Of a stretch of 11,019 bases of DNA, positions 1 to 5,481 are shown one piece after another. This DNA comes from DASPXY01 sp038227745 (GTDB lineage: Bacteria > Planctomycetota > Planctomycetia > Gemmatales > Gemmataceae): NCBI GenBank assembly GCA_038227745.1, contig JBBRPS010000317.1, positions 1 through 11,019 of the forward strand, in the 5' to 3' direction. The notes under the pieces are model-generated. The model had not been told where the DNA came from, did no database searches, and saw nothing but the letters and a program-made list of their open reading frames with translations. How positions within the stretch are numbered: the stretch's first letter is position 1; the number at the start of each line of letters is the position of its first letter. The position numbers and the translations under genes were made by a program.

Positions 1-797
1 CTGCAGCGCCTCGGCATCGGGGCGTGTTTCGGCCGCTCTACAACGCGCAGTTGGTGGCCGACCTGGACTCGGAGTTGATCCTCGGCTATGAGGTGTTTGC
101 CCAGCCCAACGACAACGGCTTGCTGCCGATCATGCTCAAGCGTACCGCCCCATTGTTGGGGCACAAACTGCAGCGGGCGCTGGTGGACGCTGGCTACACC
201 GGGGGGCAGGAGTTGACTCTGGCGGAGCAAGCGGGCGTGGCGATCCTGGGTCCGTGCGCCGGGCAGAGCAGCGACGCCAAGAAAGCGAAGTCCCCGCCCA
301 AGCAACTGCCCAAGAGCGCGTTCACCTACGACGCCGAGCGGGACGTGTACGTCTGCCCGCAAGGGCAGACGTTGGCGTGCGTCGGGCAAAGTGCGCAGAA
401 GCGGTCGAGCGTGGAGTTGGTGGTGGTGCAGCAGTATCGCGCTCCGCAAGGGGCGTGTCAGGCGTGCCCGCGGCAGCAGGAGTGCTGCCCGAAAAGTAAA
501 CAAGGAAGATCGCTCAGTAGAAGTGAACACGAGGGGGCCATCGACCGGCTCCGGGAACGGCTGAGCCAGCCAGAAAACAAGGAGCAGTACAAGCAGCGGG
601 CGGCGACGGTGGAGAGACGGTTTGGCGACGGGAAGGAGCAACGCGGGCTGGAGCGGGTCAGCGGGCGCGGCCTGCAGAAAGCTCGTATCCAGTTGGGGCT
701 GACTGTCTTACAAAACAACCTGCGCGTGCTGGGCAGGGCTATGGAGACCGCCAATAAGGAGAATGGCGATCCGCCAAGAGAACGACGGATCGCCTGA
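1..797 (+). CDS. IS1182-type DDE transposase, C-terminal part (5' end outside window)
   Basis: The reading frame is already open at the left edge, so the N-terminal half, including the first catalytic Asp, lies outside the window. The GTG at 24 is only the first possible start inside the window and is unlikely to be the real one. Numbered from that GTG, the motif FRPLYNAQL is at 2-10, LVDAGYTGG with a candidate second catalytic Asp (D55) at 53-61, and a Cys cluster (C111, C145, C148, C154, C155) in the pattern CxxCPxxxxCC. The segment ATVERRFGDGKEQRGL (194-209) supplies the likely catalytic Glu (E197), followed by RGLQKARIQLGLTVLQNNL. This layout fits IS1182-family transposases with a DDE_Tnp_1_6-like C-terminus. 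Family assignment rests on recalled motifs. Whether the element is complete cannot be judged. Confidence 0.85.
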   Translation, partial: AAPRHRGVFRPLYNAQLVADLDSELILGYEVFAQPNDNGLLPIMLKRTAPLLGHKLQRALVDAGYTGGQELTLAEQAGVAILGPCAGQSSDAKKAKSPPKQLPKSAFTYDAERDVYVCPQGQTLACVGQSAQKRSSVELVVVQQYRAPQGACQACPRQQECCPKSKQGRSLSRSEHEGAIDRLRERLSQPENKEQYKQRAATVERRFGDGKEQRGLERVSGRGLQKARIQLGLTVLQNNLRVLGRAMETANKENGDPPRERRIA

Positions 798-823
798 ACA
801 ACTACCTGGACAAAGCTGGAAAG

Positions 824-894
824 CCTCTCAAGCGGGCTGGAGACAGGCCCCCAACTTGCTGACAACCAATAAACCCGCTCCAGCCACCGAGAGG
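824..894. repeat. Imperfect inverted repeat after the transposase; possible IS end or two-way terminator
   Basis: CCTCTC (824-829) and GGCTGGAG (835-842) pair with CTCCAGCC (878-885) and GAGAGG (889-894). This gives a 14-bp stem with one internal loop and a 35-nt apical loop. It starts 27 nt after the transposase stop and ends 12 nt before the stop of the convergent DUF3160 remnant. It could serve as a two-way terminator or mark the right end of the insertion sequence. No T-tract follows on either strand. Nothing else is seen in the gap 798-906. Confidence 0.5.
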
Positions 895-906
895 ATGGCG
901 TGGCGG

Positions 907-1440
907 TCAATCGATTTTGTACCTGTTCGCCTCGCGGTTCGTGCCGGGCGCCAGGTAACTCTGCGTCCAGGCCGGGCGCGGCGGCGTGCGGAAGGCGTTC
1001 AGGTCGGCCCGCCACTCCGAGTCCGACTTGCGCGTCGTGCGCGGCATCTCGAACTCGTAGTGACTGAGCAGCGGACCGGCGTAGACCATGCGATCCTTGC
1101 CGTTGTCGATGGCGATGACCAGCAGATCGATGTTGCCGACGCCCTGGTGCAGCACACAGCCTGGATCGCTCACCACCGGCGATGGCACGTTGGTGTGGAC
1201 GTCCGCGACGAGAGCGTCCCACTTCTCCGAGTCGGCGCGGTCATAGGTGTAAAACAACCCCGGATACCAGCCGGTGTAACGGCGTGGCCCGCCGCAGCCA
1301 AAGGCCACCTGCACCTCCTCCAGGAACTTCGTCTCGTCCCTGGTCATCTCCTGCTGCGCCAGTTCTTTCTCCGCGATGGTCTTGAGGGTCGTCATGGTCG
1401 TGGCGAAGCGGCGCAGAAAATCGACCTGCTGCTTCTGCAG
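907..1440 (-). pseudogene. DUF3160 protein, C-terminal remnant (5'-truncated)
   Basis: About 178 codons of C-terminal sequence are open on the minus strand, ending with TGA at 907-909. The frame extends upstream of the ATG at 1395 with LQKQQVDFLRRFATT, so that ATG is internal and the protein has lost its front. Recognisable family segments are TIAEKELAQQ, LVADVHTN, a Gly-Val-Gly-x-x-Asp motif (HQGVGNIDLLVIAID), and AGPLLSHYEFEMP followed by SDSEWRADL. These match the C-terminus of DUF3160 proteins, which I recall as usually several hundred residues long; their function is unknown. The missing part should lie at higher coordinates, but dndD sequence sits there instead. The fragment is probably not functional. 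Confidence 0.75.
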
Positions 1441-1454
1441 ACCCCCTGTGGCGA

Positions 1455-1922
1455 TCGACGGAGCGCAAGATCGACCGATGGGCGGGGCTGATCACCGAGT
1501 CGTTCCGCTTCCTGCTGCGCAAGCAGACGCTCGTGGAGCGCATCCAGATCGACCCGGCGACGTTCGCAATCGCGCTGTACGACGCCGGCGGCGCGGCGCT
1601 GAGCCGGCAGCGGCTGTCGGAGGGCGAGAAGCAGATTTTCGCGATCTCGCTCTTGTGGGGCCTGGCGCGGGCGTCGGCGCGGCCGCTGCCCGCGGTCATC
1701 GACACGCCGATGGCGCGGCTGGACTCGGCCCACCGGCGGCACCTGGTCGAGCGCTACTTCCCGAACGCCAGCCACCAGGTGCTGGTGCTGTCCACCGACA
1801 CGGAGGTGGACCGCGAGTATTACGAACTGCTGCGGCCGGCGGTGGCGCGGGCGTATCACCTGACCTACGACGAGAAGTTGCGGCGGACGGTCGGTGAGGA
1901 AGGGTACTTCTGGCGGGGGTGA
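1455..1922 (+). pseudogene. dndD: dndD remnant: C-terminal ATPase lobe of DNA phosphorothioation protein DndD
   Basis: DndD is an SMC/RecF-like ATPase that works with DndC and DndE to put phosphorothioate into the DNA backbone. This frame keeps only its last ~155 residues: a coiled-coil end (TERKIDRWAGLITESF), KQTLVERIQIDP, the ABC signature LSEGEKQIF (1614-1640), SLLWGLARAS, the Walker B strand LPAVIDTPMARLD (1686-1724), HLVERYFPNASHQVLVLSTDTEV, and the end EEGYFWRG. Full-length DndD is about 650-700 residues with Walker A near the N-terminus, which is absent here. Homology begins at about 1455-1458, just after DUF3160 sequence on the opposite strand. The GTG at 1533 is an internal codon. 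Without Walker A it cannot bind ATP normally. The diagnostic motifs make the family call firm; loss of function is inferred from the truncation. Confidence 0.88.
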
Positions 1923-1925
1923 CCG

Positions 1926-1985
1926 GCGAGCGGCCGGGGTAAACCCGGCCGGTCCCCCACGGCGGGGGCAAGCCCCGCCGCTCGC
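1926..1985. repeat. REP-like double palindrome between dndD and dndE
   Basis: Two adjacent hairpins are visible. One pairs 1931-1938 with 1944-1951 (GGCCGGG core, loop GTAAA). The other pairs 1961-1967 with 1973-1979 (GGCGGGG core, loop GCAAG). The outer sequences GCGAGCGG (1926-1933) and CCGCTCGC (1978-1985) are also exact reverse complements, so the whole unit can form a cruciform or a competing long stem. It fills most of the 83-bp gap before dndE and could weaken readthrough between the two genes. It resembles dispersed GC-rich palindromes of planctomycete genomes, but copy number cannot be judged here. Confidence 0.6.
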
Positions 1986-2005
1986 TGGACCCGAGGAGAC
2001 GTGCC

Positions 2006-2395
2006 ATGAGCCTCAAGCAGATCCGCCTCTCGTCCCAGGCCAGCGACCAGCTCATCCGCCTCAAGACGAAGACCGGCATCGGCCAGTGGAACGTCCTCTG
2101 CCGCTGGGCCTTCTGCCTCTCCCTCAAACAGCCCACGCCGCCCGCGCCCATCGACGCCCCCGCCGACAGCAACGTCGAAATGTCCTGGCAGATCTTCGGC
2201 GGCGAGGCCCAGGAACTCTACCTCGCCCTCCTCAAGGAGCGCTGCCGCCGCGATGGCCTTGCCACCTCCGAAGACATCCTGGCCCGCCAGTTCCGCCTCC
2301 ACCTCCACCGCGGCATCAGCTACCTCGCCGCCCCGCAGACCGTCCGCGCCGTCGGCGACCTCGTCCGCCTCGCCGCGGCAGGGCAGGGGGGGTAG
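2006..2395 (+). CDS. dndE: DNA phosphorothioation protein DndE
   Basis: A small, apparently complete 129-residue protein. DndE belongs to the Dnd DNA sulfur-modification system; its family is reported to bind nicked double-stranded DNA and to act with DndC and DndD. Visible family segments are IRLSSQASDQLIRLKTKTGI (residues 6-25), NVLCRWAFCLSL (29-40), SNVEMSWQIFGGEAQELYLALLK (55-77), CRRDGL (80-85) and QFRLHLHRGISYLA (95-108). Length is close to the family norm of about 110-130. The ATG is preceded by a GAGGAG ribosome site at about 1993-1998. It follows a truncated dndD and no dndB or dndC is in the window, so it is an orphan locally. The last ~20 residues (VRAVGDLVRLAAAGQGG) are low-complexity and partly overlap the terminator. 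Confidence 0.92.
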   Translation: MSLKQIRLSSQASDQLIRLKTKTGIGQWNVLCRWAFCLSLKQPTPPAPIDAPADSNVEMSWQIFGGEAQELYLALLKERCRRDGLATSEDILARQFRLHLHRGISYLAAPQTVRAVGDLVRLAAAGQGG

Positions 2396-2410
2396 GGTAT
2401 TACCCCTTTT
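2389..2410 (+). terminator. Rho-independent terminator overlapping the dndE stop
   Basis: GGGGTA (2389-2394) pairs with TACCCC (2401-2406) around a 6-nt loop, followed directly by TTTT (2407-2410). Two more G-T pairs could lengthen the stem. The stop codon TAG (2393-2395) lies inside the stem. It would end transcription right after dndE. Confidence 0.6.
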
Positions 2411-2474
2411 CCCATCCCCTCAGTCTCCTGAGTCGCCGCGCCGGAAAAAGCATGGCCCCCTGCAACGGGCGGCG

Positions 2475-2517
2475 TGCGGTCCGTATAGTAGCGCTGGGCC
2501 GCCGTCGGCGGACCGCA
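2475..2517 (+). promoter_or_regulatory. Putative promoter region with a 9-bp inverted repeat, upstream of the secreted protein gene
   Basis: TATAGT (2484-2489) resembles a -10 box; the hexamer 17 bp upstream (TGCAAC, 2461-2466) is a poor -35. A perfect 9-bp inverted repeat, TGCGGTCCG (2475-2483) and CGGACCGCA (2509-2517), brackets the -10 and expected start with a 25-bp spacer. This could be an operator or a leader hairpin. Nothing else is evident in 2411-2557. Confidence 0.35.
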
Positions 2518-2563
2518 ACCGTTACTTCGCCTGTCCCCTTCCCAGTCGAGGAGGTTCGTGGCC

Positions 2564-3475
2564 ATGAGGCACGGCAAATGGCTTGGCCTGGCGGCGGTGG
2601 CGCTGGCGTTCTTCGCCGGCCCCGCGCACGCCCAGACGACGCTGCGCTACAAGTTCAAGGATGGCGAAAAGCTCCACTACGTCATGGACCAGGACATCAA
2701 GATGACCATGAACGTCGCGGGCATGGACATCGAGATGAAGATGAAGCAGGGCATGGACATGAACTGGGACGTCCAGAAAGTGGACGACCAGGGCAACGCC
2801 CGCGTCCGCGTGAAGTTCGGCCGCGTCAAGATGTCCATGGAGAGCCCGATGGGCAACGTCGAGGTCGATTCCAACGCCAAGGGCGAAGACCCCGAGGGAC
2901 CGCTCGGCAAAATCTTCGGCCAGCTCGTCAAGGCGATGGCCGCCATGGAGATGACGTTCACCATGGCCCCCGACGGCGAGATGAAGGACGTCGAGATCTC
3001 CGAGGAGGCCCTCAAGAAGATCAAGGCCATCCCGGGCGCCGACAAGTTCGGGGGCGACGCGCTCAGCCCGGACGGCCTGAAGAAGATGATCGGCGGCGGC
3101 ATGGTCCTGCCGAAGGGCAAGATCACCCAGGGCAAGACCTGGACGCAGAAGCTGGCCATGAAGATGCCCTTGGGCAAGGTGTCCGGCACGACGAAGTTCA
3201 CCTACGAGGGCCAGGTCGAGAAGGACGGCAAGAAGCTCGAGAAGATCGCGGTCAAGCCGGAGTACAAGGTCGAGTCCGACCCGGACGCGAAGGTCCAGAT
3301 CAAGGTCAAGGGGCAGAAGGACAAGGGTTACGCCTACTTCGACGCCCAGGCCGGCCGTCTGGTCGAGACGACGAACCTGGGCACCATGGAGCTGGAGCTG
3401 GAGATCGGCGGCATGGCCCTCACGCAGAACATCCAGCAGAACCTTACCCTGCGGCTGCGCAGCCGCAAGAGGTAG
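2564..3475 (+). CDS. Secreted Met-rich protein, DUF6263-like
   Basis: A 303-residue protein of unknown function, probably exported. A signal peptide is clear: MRHGKW, a hydrophobic stretch LGLAAVALAFFAG (7-19), then a likely cleavage after AHA (23). The ATG at 2564 is chosen over the in-frame GTG at 2558 because GAGGAGG (2548-2554) lies 9 nt before the ATG but only 3 nt before the GTG. The mature part begins TTLRYKFKDGEKLHYVMDQDIKM, typical of DUF6263-type planctomycete proteins. It is rich in alternating Met, Lys and Asp, with eight Met in a 26-residue stretch (about residues 41-66). The C-terminal half has beta-strand-like segments (TKFTYEGQVEKDGKKLEKIAV, GYAYFDAQAGRLVETTNLG). It may be a periplasmic or lipoprotein-carrier-like beta fold, but no catalytic motif is visible. 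The family name is from memory. Confidence 0.75.
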   Translation: MRHGKWLGLAAVALAFFAGPAHAQTTLRYKFKDGEKLHYVMDQDIKMTMNVAGMDIEMKMKQGMDMNWDVQKVDDQGNARVRVKFGRVKMSMESPMGNVEVDSNAKGEDPEGPLGKIFGQLVKAMAAMEMTFTMAPDGEMKDVEISEEALKKIKAIPGADKFGGDALSPDGLKKMIGGGMVLPKGKITQGKTWTQKLAMKMPLGKVSGTTKFTYEGQVEKDGKKLEKIAVKPEYKVESDPDAKVQIKVKGQKDKGYAYFDAQAGRLVETTNLGTMELELEIGGMALTQNIQQNLTLRLRSRKR

Positions 3476-3488
3476 AGGGCGGAAAGCC

Positions 3489-3566
3489 GAACTTCAAAAT
3501 CCGAAGAAGAAAATCCCCAACGCGAAACCGGCTGTTGAGGAATGTCTTCTTCGGATTTTGAAGTTC
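3489..3566. repeat. Perfect 22-bp inverted repeat between convergent genes (possible bidirectional terminator or dispersed repeat)
   Basis: The 22 bases at 3489-3510 (core TTCAAAATCCGAAGAAGA) are the exact reverse complement of 3545-3566, with a 34-nt loop. It sits between the stops at 3475 (+) and 3579 (-). On transcription each arm is AT-richer than its surroundings, but there is no clean T-tract. The perfect match suggests recent origin or selection, for example a short mobile palindrome or a two-way terminator. Confidence 0.65.
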
Positions 3567-3578
3567 CCGCGCAGCGGA

Positions 3579-4082
3579 TCAGACGGCCACCGCGGCCGCC
3601 CGTTCGCGGCGCTTCGGGCTGCGGCGCGGGGCCGGGGTGGGGGCTTTCTCCTCCACCGCCTCGACCAGCAGCAGGCGGTAGCGCAGCAGGCCGCCGACCG
3701 CGGCGGCCAGCAGCTTCGGGCTCACGGCCGGCGTGAACTCCTCGTCCGCGGTCCGCTTCGTCCACTGCCGCGGCGTCGTCGCCCGGTGGTCGTAGCTCAG
3801 GATCAGGTAGCGCACGAACGTCCCCCACCACACCTCGTCCGCCCGGCCGAACTTCGTCTGCAGGTGCCGGCGCGCCCGCTCCACGCGCTCCTCGTCGTGG
3901 GTGAGCGCCTCCCAGAAGGTCGCCGGCACAGTGTTGCCGTGCTCGCTCACGTCGAGCGCCGTAACCAGGCAGCCGTTCGTCGCCCCGTCGCCGAACTGCC
4001 GGGCCACGGGCGTCAGGCCGGTCGCCAGGAACGACAGCTCGAACTCATGGGCCAGGGTGGAGATGAACTCGTGGTTCTTCAT
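3579..4082 (-). CDS. Hypothetical protein, 167 residues, unrecognised
   Basis: I do not recognise this family. The ATG at 4082 (MKNHEFISTLAHEFELSF) is chosen because GGAGGG lies just upstream, whereas the longer frame back to 4175 reads through promoter-like DNA. Residues 1-145 look like a compact, mostly helical soluble domain with several Trp and aromatic residues (FWEAL 57-61, DEVWWGTFVRYLILSYDH 82-99, RQWTKR 105-110). There is no signal peptide or membrane segment. The tail (147-167) is basic and low in complexity (KAPTPAPRRSPKRRERAAAVAV). It is monocistronic, converges on the secreted-protein gene, and has its own promoter downstream of hicA. Codon use is consistent with a real gene. Confidence 0.7.
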   Translation of the reverse strand: MKNHEFISTLAHEFELSFLATGLTPVARQFGDGATNGCLVTALDVSEHGNTVPATFWEALTHDEERVERARRHLQTKFGRADEVWWGTFVRYLILSYDHRATTPRQWTKRTADEEFTPAVSPKLLAAAVGGLLRYRLLLVEAVEEKAPTPAPRRSPKRRERAAAVAV

Positions 4083-4145
4083 GGAGCCCTCCGGGGTCGA
4101 GGTGGTGGCGGGGACCGTCACGCGGCGGTTCCCCTTCAACGGCGT

Positions 4146-4175
4146 ATTATACGCACGCCGGCCGCCGAGACCCAA
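4146..4175 (-). promoter_or_regulatory. Sigma-70-like promoter for the hypothetical gene at 3579-4082
   Basis: On the minus strand a perfect TATAAT (4151 down to 4146) is preceded by TTGGGT (4175 to 4170) with an 18-bp spacer. Transcription would start about 55 nt before the ATG at 4082. The AT-rich box stands out in GC-rich surroundings. Confidence 0.6.
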
Positions 4176-4209
4176 CCCGGCACGGGCAGCGGGCAGCGAC
4201 GCATCCTCG

Positions 4210-4437
4210 TCAGAGCAGCGCGACGAACGCGGCGACGGTCAGGCCGGCGTCGCGGATGAGCGAGCGAAGGGTCCCCGGCTTCACCGCCTTGTTCCCATGA
4301 ACCGGGACGGCGAGCGGCTTGGGCCAGCCTTTTTTGACCAGGACATGGTGCGACCCACGGATGCGGGCGAGGGTGAAGCCCACCTTCCCGAAAGCCCGGA
4401 CGGCGTCCTTGCCGTTGACGGCGGGGAGTTTAGGCAT
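4210..4437 (-). CDS. hicA: HicA-type mRNA interferase toxin
   Basis: A 75-residue protein with the HicA (YcfA) dsRBD-like fold. HicA toxins bind and cleave mRNA and are blocked by HicB. Visible are MPKLPAVNGKDAVRAFGKVGF (1-21), the family's Gly-Ser-His-His motif RIRGSHHVLVKK (25-36) containing the probable catalytic His, VPVHGNKAVKPGTLRSLIRDAGLT (44-67), and a hydrophobic end. Length fits the family (about 60-80). The ATG lies inside the end of hicB, so the longer frame back to 4527 is rejected. The 8-bp overlap (4430-4437) suggests translational coupling. The key residues are present, so it looks intact. Confidence 0.9.
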   Translation of the reverse strand: MPKLPAVNGKDAVRAFGKVGFTLARIRGSHHVLVKKGWPKPLAVPVHGNKAVKPGTLRSLIRDAGLTVAAFVALL

Positions 4438-4816
4438 GGACGAGGACCGTGTGGGCGATGGCGCCGGCCGGCTTGCGGAGCGGCTTGCGCCAGGGGATGG
4501 GCAGGCCGCTTTCGACGCAGACCTCAAGGACGGCCTCCAGGGCTTCGATGATGTTCGCCAGCGCTTCGTCCTCCGTCTCGCCCTGACTCACGGCGCCGGG
4601 GAGGGTGGCGACCAGGCACGAGAAGCCACCCACCTCCTTTTCGGGCACGAGGTAGACGGGGCATTCGTAGACGGAAACCGCCTCGCCCGGAGCGGCGGGT
4701 GCGACGGACGGCCCGAGGGCGGCGGCACGCGGCGCTCGGGTTTTCACAGCGCGGGAGGGCGAGGCGATCGTGCGGGTGCTCCCCGACGGGGTTTTGGAGT
4801 TTCGGGTTTTCACCAT
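4430..4816 (-). CDS. hicB: HicB-family antitoxin with a basic N-terminal extension
   Basis: A 128-residue antitoxin expected to neutralise the HicA next to it. The HicB core (partial RNase H-like fold) runs from about residue 48: YECPVYLVPEKEVGGFSCLVATLPGAVSQGETEDEALANIIEALEAVLE. The start ATG is supported by GGGGAG (4830 to 4825) 8 nt upstream. Residues 1-46 form a Lys/Arg/Ser/Pro-rich, probably disordered extension (KTRNSKTPSGSTRTIASPSR and on), not part of the usual core. No helix-turn-helix or ribbon-helix-helix domain follows the core; the tail (WRKPLRKPAGAIAHTVLVHA) is short. The gene order is antitoxin first, overlapping hicA by 8 bp. Autoregulation, if any, might involve the basic N-terminus; this is speculation. 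Confidence 0.85.
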   Translation of the reverse strand: MVKTRNSKTPSGSTRTIASPSRAVKTRAPRAAALGPSVAPAAPGEAVSVYECPVYLVPEKEVGGFSCLVATLPGAVSQGETEDEALANIIEALEAVLEVCVESGLPIPWRKPLRKPAGAIAHTVLVHA

Positions 4817-4866
4817 GGCATGTTCTCCCCGAGGGGCGCTCTTTTCATCCTCCGTCCGCAGGGACT

Positions 4867-4896
4867 ATTCTACCGGCGGGATGGCAGACGGACCAA
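4867..4896 (-). promoter_or_regulatory. Putative promoter of hicBA
   Basis: On the minus strand TAGAAT (4872 to 4867) follows TTGGTC (4896 to 4891) with an 18-bp spacer, upstream of the hicB ATG at 4816. The layout matches the other minus-strand promoter here (TTGGGT, 18 bp, TATAAT). Confidence 0.45.
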
Positions 4897-4985
4897 GGCG
4901 GGAAGGATTTGACGGGGCGGTCGCCTGGAGCTTCAGGCCGGCACACATTCCGGCGCATGCCGTTTTCCGGTCAGGGCTTGCGTCT

Positions 4986-5132
4986 GCGGCAGTTAATTAA
5001 ACATAAGAACTATTATCGGACGTTTGTCCCTGGGATAAGCGACCGGCCGAGTCTCTGATGGCAACTCGGGCCGGATCGCCGCAGCCGCTCCACAACGTCC
5101 GATAATGTACATTATGTTTAATTAATTGCCGC
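4986..5132. mobile_element. 147-bp near-palindromic element with inverted dif-like (XerC/D-type) ends
   Basis: The ends 4986-5024 and 5094-5132 are inverted repeats of 39 bp. They differ at one outer base and at six consecutive bases only. Those six bases are the centre of an 11-6-11 unit: arms ACGTCCGATAA and TTATGTTTAAT, centres TGTACA (site at 5095-5122, plus strand) and TAGTTC (site at 4996-5023, read on the minus strand). The second arm matches the E. coli dif XerD arm (TTATGTTAAAT) at 10 of 11 positions, and TGTACA matches its centre (TGTATA) at 5 of 6. The interior (5025-5093) has no gene and contains a second imperfect hairpin (about 5038-5080, ACCGGCC with GAGT against ACTCGGGCCGG). 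The element is much AT-richer at its ends than the flanks. It may be a Xer-exploiting module, a MITE with long terminal repeats, or a remnant of one. Confidence 0.65.
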
Positions 5133-5481
5133 CCATTGCCCGCCGCCCTGTGTCGCTCCGGGCCCCAGGGGAGTCTGCCGGTAGGGCGGCGGCGGGGGCT
5201 TTCGCGGACGGCGGAAGGCGGGCGGTCGCGGCGTGTGAGGGAAGGGCTGTCGCTTTTTCCTTGCGTTTCACGGAGGACCTCCCGGGGCAATTCATCGGCC
5301 TGGCGGACAGATCCTTGCAGGCCCCGGAAGCCCTCACGCAGCCACCGCAAAATTTCGCCAACCGATCTGAACAACTGAGCTTGACCGGGAACGCCTGTTT
5401 AGTGATTCTACGTACCTCTATCATCCACAAGCCGAGGCTTGCCCACGCAGAGGCAGGCTCGCGGACCGAGGGCGAGGAGCG
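5133..5481. other. Gene-poor interval; possible decayed coding remnant on the minus strand
   Basis: No convincing gene is seen. On the minus strand an ATG at 5374 opens a frame whose first ~45 residues look protein-like (MFRSVGEILRWLREGFRGLQ) before turning into Arg/Pro-rich sequence and running into the palindromic element. It could be a gene fragment cut by that element, but I cannot name it. TTGACC at 5381-5386 would be a good -35 box for the downstream gene, but no matching -10 is visible. Confidence 0.3.

Noticed and set aside
458..1222. 254-codon minus-strand frame opposite the transposase
   Set aside because: It overlaps the transposase and the DUF3160 remnant out of frame and shows no domain.
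1392..1859. Minus-strand frame opposite dndD
   Set aside because: It is an antisense shadow; the plus-strand frame carries the DndD motifs.
1894..3561. 555-codon plus-strand open frame
   Set aside because: It is out of frame with dndE and the secreted-protein gene, both supported by motifs and ribosome sites, and is rich in Arg/Pro/Gly as expected for a GC-rich shadow frame.
4083..4175. Longer N-terminus for the hypothetical protein (start at 4175)
   Set aside because: The extension overlaps the TATAAT promoter and the ATG at 4082 has a GGAGGG ribosome site.
4986..5132. Integron attC site
   Set aside because: The inverted arms lack the attC core consensus (GTTRRRY and its complement), and no integrase or cassette is nearby.
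5381..5410. Promoter with TTGACC before the MoaD/ThiS gene
   Set aside because: The -35-like hexamer is good, but no acceptable -10 lies 16-18 bp downstream.
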